From assembly GCA_013289695.1 (NCBI GenBank), contig JABCZK010000038.1, forward strand, positions 1 to 47,762: 47,762 nt of DNA, written 5' to 3'. This DNA is from Acidobacteriota bacterium. Its GTDB lineage: Bacteria > Acidobacteriota > Terriglobia > Acidiferrales > UBA7541. The notes under the pieces were generated by a model. It saw only the letters and a list, made by a program, of their open reading frames with translations. It had not been told where the DNA came from and ran no database searches. The translations under genes were made by a program, and so were the position numbers. Below, one piece after another: positions 17,569-23,688 of this stretch. Numbering within the stretch: position 1 is the stretch's first letter; each line of letters opens with the position of its first letter.

Positions 17569-19269
17569 CTATCCTTCAATCCCGTGCGGCACGGGACCCG
17601 CCGAAACGTCCCGTGCCACAGCTTCGGCGATTTGCCCCGCCAGGAGCATGCGGATCTCATCATTCGTATGGCGTGCAAAGAATTGCCGCAAATTTTCGCC
17701 GGGGTTGCGCTCTTCCTCAAAACTTTGCAACAAGCGCTCGATGGCCACCGGCACTTCCGTCGCGGCGCAGCGGTAACCCACGGGACGAGCGATCGCGGCG
17801 AACTTGCCCACCGCGCCGCCCACGCAGAAGTAATAAGCATCCACCATCTCGCCGCCCACTTTGATTTTCTTGCCCTCCAGGCCGATGTCCGCGATCCAAT
17901 GCTGGCCGCAACTATTCGGGCACCCGGCAATGTGCAGTTTCAGTTGCTCTTCGAAACCGGGAATGCGGTCCTCGAGTTCTTCTACCAGCCAGCGCGCGAA
18001 GCTTTTCGTCTCGGTCAAAGCCAGTTTGCAAAATTCCGATCCGGTGCAGGCGATGGTCCCACGCGCAAACGGCGATCCCGCAACGGGCAGGCCCGCCGCG
18101 TCCAGCGCTCGCGCCACGCTTGGCGCGTCTTCGCTCGGAACGTTCACCAGTACCAGGTTTTGCATGATCGTGGTCCTGATTTCGCCGCCTGCAAAACGTT
18201 CGGCAAGTTCCGCGGCGATCCGCAATTGATCCGCGCCAATCCGACCGCGCAATACGGACGCTCCCACGTAGGAATATCCCGGCTGCTTCTGCGCGTGTAT
18301 CCCCACGTGATCGCGATAGGCGTCTTCCGGCACGTGCTCGGGTTCCGCAGGATCGAGCTTGAATCCCAGGCGCTGGTGCAGTTCTGCAAGAAACGATTCC
18401 GCCGTCCAACCGTGCCTCAAAAAAAGAAACTTCAATCGCGCCCGTTCGCGGTTCTCGCGCAGCACTTCACTGTCGCGGAAAATCTCAGCGACCGCTCGCA
18501 CCACGCGCGCCGCCTGATGCTCGGCCACGAACGCGTTCAGGCGCGTCGCCAGATGCGGATCGGTGGAAAGCCCGCCGCCGACGCGCAACGAGAATCCCGT
18601 TTCGACCGCGCCACCTCTGCGCCGCGTCGTCGCAGTCAAAGAGACGTCGTTGATTTCCGGATACGAGCACCACAGATGGCAACCGGTAATCGAAACCTTG
18701 AATTTTCTGGGCAGGTTGTAGAACTCGGAATTACCCACGAATTGGCGGTTCAAATCCAGCGCCACGCGGGAAGCGTCGTAGATTTCATCCGCATCTACGC
18801 CTGCCAGCGGGCATCCGGTGATGTTCCGCGTCACATCGCCGCAAGCGCCCGTGGTGGTCAGTCCCACGGATTTCAGGCGGTCGAGAATTTCCGGCAGCGT
18901 TTCGATCGTCACCCAATGCAACTGCACATTCTGCCGCACGGTAATGTCCGCCACGCCGCGCCCGTGCTGCTGTGCGATGTCAGCGACCGCGCGCAATTGC
19001 GCGCTACGCAAAATTCCGTTGGGAATGCGGATGCGCACCATGAAAAATGGCGTCGCTTTCCCTTCGCCGTTCGCCCCGCCGATCACTCCCTGCCCGTCGC
19101 CCTGCGTGTAAATTCCCCACGAACGAAAATACGTCCCCAGCCACTCCGGCGGAATCGAGGCGTGCCCCAGCCGCGCGAATTCGCGAATCTCGTCAATGCA
19201 CTCCCACGCGTTCTTGGCTCGCTTCAGCCGCTCGACGCGCTGTGCCTTGGTTTCCTTCTTCTCGCTCAT
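17569..19269 (-). CDS. Siroheme [4Fe-4S] sulfite (or nitrite) reductase
   Basis: This 566-residue ferredoxin-type reductase carries out the six-electron reduction of sulfite to sulfide (or nitrite to ammonia). The cluster/siroheme ligands are present as Cys408 and Cys414 (CTGSEFC) and Cys450 and Cys454 (CPNSC). Two ferredoxin-like half domains (FFMVRIRIPNGIL, YSYVGASVLRGRI) and both nitrite/sulfite reductase repeats (VTRNITGCPLAGVDADE, VSITGCHLWC) are readable. The family alone does not separate sulfite from nitrite reductases. The Cys-rich leader and terminator directly upstream point to cysteine control, so I favour sulfite reductase for assimilation. ATG at 19269, with AAGGG ten bases before it. 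First gene of an operon with both siroheme genes. Confidence 0.93.
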   Translation of the reverse strand: MSEKKETKAQRVERLKRAKNAWECIDEIREFARLGHASIPPEWLGTYFRSWGIYTQGDGQGVIGGANGEGKATPFFMVRIRIPNGILRSAQLRAVADIAQQHGRGVADITVRQNVQLHWVTIETLPEILDRLKSVGLTTTGACGDVTRNITGCPLAGVDADEIYDASRVALDLNRQFVGNSEFYNLPRKFKVSITGCHLWCSYPEINDVSLTATTRRRGGAVETGFSLRVGGGLSTDPHLATRLNAFVAEHQAARVVRAVAEIFRDSEVLRENRERARLKFLFLRHGWTAESFLAELHQRLGFKLDPAEPEHVPEDAYRDHVGIHAQKQPGYSYVGASVLRGRIGADQLRIAAELAERFAGGEIRTTIMQNLVLVNVPSEDAPSVARALDAAGLPVAGSPFARGTIACTGSEFCKLALTETKSFARWLVEELEDRIPGFEEQLKLHIAGCPNSCGQHWIADIGLEGKKIKVGGEMVDAYYFCVGGAVGKFAAIARPVGYRCAATEVPVAIERLLQSFEEERNPGENLRQFFARHTNDEIRMLLAGQIAEAVARDVSAGPVPHGIEG

Positions 19270-19290
19270 AGAAAAATGGCCCTTAAAAAC

Positions 19291-19325
19291 AAAAAACCCA
19301 CCAACCAGTGTTTCTGGCGGGTGGG
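19291..19325 (-). terminator. Intrinsic terminator in the leader of the reductase gene
   Basis: On the minus strand CCCACC-CG-CCAG pairs with CTGG-TT-GGTGGG across the loop AAACA: eleven pairs including one G-U and one C-U mismatch. Six T follow directly, then G and five more T. It lies only 22 bp before the reductase ATG, downstream of the leader-peptide stop, so it can only act as an attenuator of the operon. Confidence 0.88.
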
Positions 19326-19385
19326 GCTCGGGAACTAAAGTTGAATTAAGGCTTAAGTCCCAAATCTCCTATCGCCAGACTGGCG
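19314..19385 (-). promoter_or_regulatory. Candidate cysteine attenuator: mutually exclusive hairpins
   Basis: Three short elements can pair in alternative ways. Segment 1 (19385-19380) is CGCCAG, segment 2 (19378-19373) is CTGGCG, and segment 3 (19319-19314, inside the left arm of the terminator) is again CGCCAG. Segment 2 can pair with 1, as CGCC/GGCG around a five-base loop, or with 3, which would break the terminator. Segment 1 lies immediately after the run of Cys codons, where a stalled ribosome would cover it and leave 2 free for 3. A ribosome that reaches the leader stop at 19353-19355 covers 2 and lets the terminator form. This is the logic of trp-type attenuation, inferred from sequence. 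Confidence 0.7.
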
Positions 19386-19445
19386 CGCCATACAACACGC
19401 GCAACAAGCGCATGGACAGCACCGCATCTGGCAACAATTCAACAT
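19353..19445 (-). CDS. Cys-rich leader peptide (30 aa) of the sulfite reductase operon
   Basis: A short frame from ATG 19445 to TAA at 19353-19355 encodes 30 residues, nine of them Cys: positions 4, 5, 9, 10, 12, 14, 15, 17 and 18 (core CCPCACCACC). The tail is MARQSGDRRFGT. Both TGT and TGC codons are used. AAGGTG lies eight bases upstream of the ATG as a possible ribosome binding site. The density of one amino acid, the position just before an intrinsic terminator, and the downstream pathway (sulfide for cysteine) together make a regulatory leader far more likely than a functional small protein. Cys-rich upstream frames before sulfur genes have been reported in mycobacteria; I do not know of one in this phylum. 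Confidence 0.82.
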   Translation of the reverse strand: MLNCCQMRCCPCACCACCMARQSGDRRFGT

Positions 19446-19880
19446 GCAAATAACACCTTACCGGACTTCGCTGCCACCGTCAATCCCGAACGACGGCGCT
19501 CGTCCCTACATCGGATTCGCGGGAGCGGAATGCGATTCATCCACCGATCTAATTCGCACCCATGACGATAACGAATCAGCGCCAGCGCAGTCAAACACAC
19601 GAACGCTGGCCTAGCCCTGTGCTCCAAATGTTCGCTCGTGGGATTTTCCGCCGCCACGCGGTTCCCCGCCGAGCGAATTCGGACATCCAAAAACGTTACA
19701 AAAGATAAGTTGTCAGGCCGAGCCCCCGGCGTTATGCTGCGGGCGACTCCCGGCTTGCCGCCGGGACTCACAACCAGCCCAACCCAGAATAACCGAAAGA
19801 GGCAATCCAAAACCCGTTTTTACGACGTAGTAGAAGCAGGTGTGGTTGAAGTCCAAACTCACAGGAGGTAATTCGGGAAA
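19446..19880. other. Shared intergenic region between sulfite reductase and bufferin operons
   Basis: 435 bp separating two divergent transcription units. No coding sequence is convincing; the minus-strand open frame across it reads as random. It contains a GC hairpin (CCCGGC...GCCGGG near 19748-19765), and AGGAGGT at 19863-19869, the ribosome binding site of the Cys-rich precursor. I looked for an ECF-type promoter, common in front of bufferin operons, without a clear match. Confidence 0.5.
19455..19483 (-). promoter_or_regulatory. Candidate promoter of the leader/reductase operon
   Basis: TTGACG at 19483-19478 is five of six to the sigma-70 -35 box. After exactly 17 bp comes TAAGGT (19460-19455), a weaker -10. 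If used, transcription would begin within a few bases of the leader ATG, making the leader message leaderless. The same bases also form the AAGGTG that could serve as a Shine-Dalgarno, so only one of the two readings can be right. Confidence 0.4.
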
Positions 19881-20168
19881 ATGACAAAGTCAAAGAAGGC
19901 CCTGATTGCTGGCGCAGCGCTTGCTGGTTTGCTCGCCGGTACCACCACCACGATTCAGGCTTCCAACCTTCTCTCCGGCATGCATTCCGCGGCCCAGTCG
20001 GATCAGAAGCCCGCAGATTCCAAGGTGAAGGAAAAGCACGCTTGCAAGGGTCAGAACTCCTGCAAGGGCAAGGGCGGATGTAAATCGAGCGACAACGGCT
20101 GCAAAGGCAAGAACTCTTGCAAGGGCAAGGGCGGCTGCGCAACCGACGGCTCGAAGATGCCCGAGTAG
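19881..20168 (+). CDS. bufA2: Bufferin-type Cys-rich precursor peptide (BufA2-like)
   Basis: This 95-residue protein has a signal peptide (ALIAGAALAGLLAGTTTTIQA) and a Lys/Gly/Cys-rich mature part. Its six cysteines sit at 55, 61, 67, 74, 80 and 86, in two copies of the unit CKG(Q/K)NSCKGKGGC, with regular spacing of five or six residues. This matches the low-complexity periplasmic precursors found next to DUF692 (MNIO) enzymes. In the bufferin family the cysteines are converted to thio-oxazoles that bind copper. The next three genes are the expected partners. AGGAGGT lies eleven bases upstream of the ATG. A strong hairpin follows the stop and probably lowers expression of the downstream enzymes relative to the precursor. 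Confidence 0.88.
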   Translation: MTKSKKALIAGAALAGLLAGTTTTIQASNLLSGMHSAAQSDQKPADSKVKEKHACKGQNSCKGKGGCKSSDNGCKGKNSCKGKGGCATDGSKMPE

Positions 20169-20209
20169 CATTCGCCGCATCGGCGATCGCAGCAAGTACC
20201 GACGGTCTG

Positions 20210-20251
20210 GTGTTGAGGGCCGGCACGCGGTGTTCGGCCCTCAACACTTTT
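20210..20251 (+). terminator. 13-bp perfect hairpin between bufA and bufB
   Basis: GTGTTGAGGGCCG (20210-20222) pairs perfectly with CGGCCCTCAACAC (20235-20247) around a 12-base loop, followed by TTTT. The short T run suggests a leaky terminator or mRNA-stabilising hairpin that keeps the precursor transcript abundant while allowing some read-through to the maturase genes. Confidence 0.75.
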
Positions 20252-20288
20252 CCGCGTCATCTGTTCGCTTCAGCCAACGGAGTGGGGA

Positions 20289-21140
20289 ATGCCTGCCAAT
20301 CGGTTCAATGGCCACACAGATTACGGAATCGGGATCGGTCTGCGCTCCCCGCATTACCATCACATTCTTACGCGCAAGCCCGTCGTGGATTGGTTCGAGA
20401 TCATATCCGAGAATTTCATGATTGACGGCGGGCGCCCGCTGCGCATTCTCGATCAAATTCTAGAACAGTACAAAGTGGTGCAGCACGGAGTCTCGATGTA
20501 CTTCGGCTCGGCCGAACGCCCCAATCGCGAGCATCTGCGGCGCCTGAAAACTCTCGTCCAGCGCAGCAAGACTCCTTGGCTTTCTGATCACTTGTGCTGG
20601 GGCAGCGTGGATGGCCGCTACACGCATGACCTGCTGCCCATGCCCTACACTTTTGAAGCGGCGCGCAGCACCGCGCAGAAAATCCGCGAAGTGCGCGACT
20701 TCATCGAGATTCCCGTGGCCGTCGAAAACGTCAGCAGCTACGCCGAATTTCACGTTTCCGAAATGACGGAGTGGGAATTTCTGAACGAAGTCGCCGAGCG
20801 CGCCGACTGCGGCATCCTGCTCGACGTAAATAATATTTACGTTTCGTCGCAGAATCACAGCTTCGACCCGTTCACTTATGTAAACAGTGTTCCCGCCGAA
20901 CGGGTAGCGCAAATCCACATCGCCGGACACTCGAAATACCGCAGGTACATCCTCGATACCCACGATCATCCGGTGATTGATCCCGTCTGGAAACTCTACG
21001 CGCGCGCCATCGAACGCGTGGGCCACACTGCCACGCTGCTCGAATGGGACGACAGCATCCCTTCGTTTGACGAAGTGCACGACGAAGCCCTGAAAGCCAA
21101 TCGGTTCCTCGCCAGCGCCTCGCTCGCGGCCGCCGTATGA
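20289..21140 (+). CDS. bufB: MNIO family bufferin maturase (DUF692)
   Basis: This 283-residue TIM-barrel enzyme belongs to the multinuclear non-heme iron-dependent oxidases, which modify cysteines of peptide precursors. Family blocks visible are GIGIGLRSPHYHHIL at the N terminus, WFEIISENFM, VQHGVSMYFGS, WLSDHLCWG, VAVENVSSYAEF, ILLDVNNIYVSS, IHIAGHS, DTHDHPV and LLEWDDSIPSF. These supply the His, Asp and Glu metal ligands. ATG 20289 has GGAG six bases upstream. The stop overlaps the next start as ATGA. The expected substrate is the Cys-rich precursor encoded just upstream. Confidence 0.93.
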   Translation: MPANRFNGHTDYGIGIGLRSPHYHHILTRKPVVDWFEIISENFMIDGGRPLRILDQILEQYKVVQHGVSMYFGSAERPNREHLRRLKTLVQRSKTPWLSDHLCWGSVDGRYTHDLLPMPYTFEAARSTAQKIREVRDFIEIPVAVENVSSYAEFHVSEMTEWEFLNEVAERADCGILLDVNNIYVSSQNHSFDPFTYVNSVPAERVAQIHIAGHSKYRRYILDTHDHPVIDPVWKLYARAIERVGHTATLLEWDDSIPSFDEVHDEALKANRFLASASLAAAV

Positions 21141-22054
21141 AACTTCTCAATCTGCAACGCCGCATGGCTCGCGCCGTCATGACTCCGCTGACGCACTCCG
21201 AACGCATGCGTACGGTCGCGCCCGATGGTCGCTCAATGCGCGCCGTCGCGTCGCAAATCATCAAGCCCAACGACCGGCTGACGTCGTTCGAGCGCCTGGA
21301 AATTTATAATCGCCAATACTGGTTCCGCGTGCTTTCCGCTTTCGCCGAAGATTTTCCGGGTGTGCGCGCCGTGCTGGGTGGCCGCCGCTTCGACGCCATG
21401 GCCAAAGCGTATTTGATCGATTGCCCGTCGCAATCTTTCACCCTGCGCAATCTTGGTTCGCGCCTGGTGAGTTGGCTGCAGAAGCATCCGAGCCGGGCCG
21501 GCGAGCGCCAGAATCTCGCCGTGGATATGGCTCGTTTAGAATGGGCCGATATCGAGGCGTTCGATGGCCTCAGGGAGCCGTCGCTCAAGCCCGAAGATCT
21601 CGCGGGCGTGAATCCCGCCAAGTTGCGGCTGCGCTCGCAACCGTACATCAGCCTGCTCGCGCTGCGCTATCCCGTGGATGATTTGCTGCTCGAGGTTCGC
21701 AAGGATTCCGACGATTTGGACGTCGCCAGCAACGCTTTCAACGAGCGGCACAAACGTAAACGCGTCGGCGCGGTCGCGAAGCTCAATCCCAGTGCAATTT
21801 TTCTGGCCGTGCATCGCTTGGATGAGGATGTTTATTTCCGCCGTCTCGACCGCGAAGAATTCGCTATCTTATCTGCGCTGCAAGCTGGGAAACCCTTGAG
21901 CGCTGCGATCGAATCCGCTCTGCGCGGCTCGCTGATCGCCGTGGCTGACCGCGCGGCACATGTTGAGAAATGGTTCCACACCTGGGCGGCGCTCGGTTGG
22001 TTCTGCCGCCTGGAAAAATCCCCGAAAAATGAAAAGGCCGCGTCGCGGCAGTAA
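21137..22054 (+). CDS. bufC: BufC/HvfC-like partner protein (DUF2063)
   Basis: This 305-residue protein has the DUF2063 N-terminal domain at about residues 5-120 (LLNLQRRMARAVM, LTSFERLEIYNRQYWFRVLSAFAEDFPG, YLIDCPSQSFTLRNLGSRL). It has a second domain to the end that contains DDLLLEVRK and VHRLDEDVYFRRLDREEF. In bufferin and related RiPP operons this protein accompanies the MNIO enzyme, probably to recognise and deliver the precursor. The older name putative DNA-binding domain is not supported by anything I can see here. Translation is coupled to bufB by a four-base overlap. Confidence 0.88.
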   Translation: MKLLNLQRRMARAVMTPLTHSERMRTVAPDGRSMRAVASQIIKPNDRLTSFERLEIYNRQYWFRVLSAFAEDFPGVRAVLGGRRFDAMAKAYLIDCPSQSFTLRNLGSRLVSWLQKHPSRAGERQNLAVDMARLEWADIEAFDGLREPSLKPEDLAGVNPAKLRLRSQPYISLLALRYPVDDLLLEVRKDSDDLDVASNAFNERHKRKRVGAVAKLNPSAIFLAVHRLDEDVYFRRLDREEFAILSALQAGKPLSAAIESALRGSLIAVADRAAHVEKWFHTWAALGWFCRLEKSPKNEKAASRQ

Positions 22055-22082
22055 GCGACAGCCGGAAGAGAGCGCCGCACCC

Positions 22083-22586
22083 ATGAGCAAACCTGGAAAT
22101 CAGATTCTGCGCATGTACGACGGATTTGTGAAGGTGGTCTCGAGCCTGCAATCACCTTTCCTGCTGCTCGTGCGTGTGTATTGGGGCTGGCAACTCTCTC
22201 AGAATGGCTGGGCAAAATTGCACAGCTTACCGCATGTCACCGAATTTTTCTCGAGCCTGGGATTGCCCGCGCCCGGATTCACGGCTACCTTCGTCTCGTC
22301 ATTTGAATTCGTCTGCGGAATTCTGCTAGCGCTGGGCTTGCTGTCGCGCATCGCGGCCCTCGGCTTGACGATAGACATGTTCACAGCGTATTGGACCGCG
22401 GATCACGTGGCGCTGCTCGCTTTCATCTCCGATCCCGACAAATTCCAGAACGCCGCTTCCTTCATTTACCTTTTCGTAGGCCTGCTGATCCTGATTTTTG
22501 GAGCCGGCAAGATTTCGTTGGATCATCTGCTGGATCGCGGCGTGCGGAAAGCCCTGCGCGGCGATGCAGGTTCGTCCTTGGCTTAA
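22083..22586 (+). CDS. DoxX family membrane protein
   Basis: 167 residues with four hydrophobic spans: PFLLLVRVYWGWQLS, FVSSFEFVCGILLALGLL, IAALGLTIDMFTAYW and FIYLFVGLLILIFGAG. The conserved DoxX features (early Arg in LLLVRVYWGWQ, then NGWAKL) are present. The frame is open upstream, but the ATG at 22083 begins the family sequence and lies 28 bp after bufC, so I use it. DoxX proteins are regular members of bufferin operons; a redox or quinone-linked membrane role is suggested from the family, not shown here. Confidence 0.88.
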   Translation: MSKPGNQILRMYDGFVKVVSSLQSPFLLLVRVYWGWQLSQNGWAKLHSLPHVTEFFSSLGLPAPGFTATFVSSFEFVCGILLALGLLSRIAALGLTIDMFTAYWTADHVALLAFISDPDKFQNAASFIYLFVGLLILIFGAGKISLDHLLDRGVRKALRGDAGSSLA

Positions 22587-22611
22587 TGCCTGTCGAGTCG
22601 CACAATGGGGT

Positions 22612-23676
22612 ATGGAAAATGGCCCGGTGCAATCTATTCGGCGCGGCTCGCGGCTCGCCAGAGGTTTCTGCCCGGCGATCCTCGCCATATTAATCGTTTG
22701 GCTCGCGGCCGCGACCGCTTTTCCTGCTGACGAAATGACTTCCACCATCGTAATCGGCAACTCGCGCATTGACGTCAACATCGAGCAGGGCTCACTCCAG
22801 GCGAGCAAAGAGGATTTGTTGAAGTGGGTTCGCTGGGCCGCTGAATCCGTCAGCGGGTATTACGGCCGCTTCCCTGTTCCGCAACTTTTGCTCAAGATTG
22901 TCGCGTCCGATGGAAAAGGTGTGCGCGGCGGCAAGACTTTTGGCCGCGACAATGGCGGCTTCATCACCATTCACGTGGGCCGGGACGCGCAGTTCTCCGA
23001 TCTTGCTCGCGATTGGATGCTGACGCACGAAATGGTTCACTTGTCCTTCCCTTCCGTCGCCGAAAAACATCACTGGATCGAAGAAGGCATCGCCACCTAC
23101 GTCGAACCCATCGCGCGCGTCCGGGCCGGCCATTTCGACGCCAATCAAATGTGGTTTGAAGTGATGCGCGACCTACATCAAGGCCTCCCCGCCGAAGGGG
23201 ACGAGGGCCTGGACCACACCCACACTTGGGGACGAACGTATTGGGGCGGCGCGCTGTTCTGTTTCCTTGCGGACGTCGAGATTCATCGCGAAACAGGAAA
23301 CAAAAAAGGCCTGCAAGATGCTCTGCGCGGAATCCTGAACGCAGGAGGCGACATTCGCCAAGACTGGGAACTGGAAAAGGCGCTCACCCTCGGCGATCAG
23401 GCCACGGGCGTTCCGGTGCTGCAAAATCTTTACGCCAAAATGAAGGACCAGCCTTACAACGTAGATCTCCCGGCGCTCTGGACAGAACTGGGAATCGAAC
23501 GCGACGGCAACGCAGTGAAGTTCCTCGATACTGCGCCGCTGGCGAAGACTCGCGAGGCGATTACCTACGGTTCGGCCGGCCCTTCGCTGAAGCCCGCTGC
23601 TTCCGCATCGCACAATGCCGCGATTTTTGCGGGCCGCACCACCACGCCGTTCCCGCCCGACAAATCAAACGATTAA
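22612..23676 (+). CDS. Secreted gluzincin-type metallopeptidase (HExxH)
   Basis: 354 residues with a hydrophobic N-terminal signal (ILAILIVWLAAATAFPADE). The zinc motif HEMVH lies in MLTHEMVHLSFPSVAEKHHW, and the third ligand Glu follows in WIEEGIATYVEP, an HExxH...E arrangement like M1/M61 gluzincins. A further conserved-looking block is HTWGRTYWGGALFCFLADVE. It starts 26 bp after the DoxX gene in the same direction, so it is probably the last gene of the bufferin operon. The ATG at 22612 has only a weak GGGG upstream, so the start is uncertain. A role in trimming the exported precursor is a tempting inference but unproven. Confidence 0.82.
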   Translation: MENGPVQSIRRGSRLARGFCPAILAILIVWLAAATAFPADEMTSTIVIGNSRIDVNIEQGSLQASKEDLLKWVRWAAESVSGYYGRFPVPQLLLKIVASDGKGVRGGKTFGRDNGGFITIHVGRDAQFSDLARDWMLTHEMVHLSFPSVAEKHHWIEEGIATYVEPIARVRAGHFDANQMWFEVMRDLHQGLPAEGDEGLDHTHTWGRTYWGGALFCFLADVEIHRETGNKKGLQDALRGILNAGGDIRQDWELEKALTLGDQATGVPVLQNLYAKMKDQPYNVDLPALWTELGIERDGNAVKFLDTAPLAKTREAITYGSAGPSLKPAASASHNAAIFAGRTTTPFPPDKSND

Positions 23677-23688
23677 CTCGTTTGATTT
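23662..23688. terminator. 11-bp inverted repeat spanning two convergent stop codons
   Basis: AAATCAAACGA (23662-23672) and TCGTTTGATTT (23678-23688) form a perfect inverted repeat around TTAAC. It contains the TAA of the plus-strand peptidase and touches the stop of the minus-strand helicase. As an AT-rich stem it could end transcription in both directions. Confidence 0.55.

Noticed and set aside
17290..19338. 682-codon plus-strand open frame antisense to the sulfite reductase and siroheme genes
   Set aside because: It mirrors the codon structure of the real genes, has no family resemblance and is rich in His/Arg/Gln as expected of an antisense shadow in GC-rich DNA.
19353..19445. The Cys-rich 30-mer as a second bufferin-like or RiPP substrate
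   Set aside because: It lacks a signal peptide and lies on the opposite strand from the maturase genes. The adjacent terminator with alternative pairings explains the Cys codons better as a regulatory leader.
19439..19810. 123-codon minus-strand frame in the reductase/bufferin intergenic region
   Set aside because: No family resemblance or ribosome binding site, and it overlaps the better supported leader peptide and its promoter in another frame.
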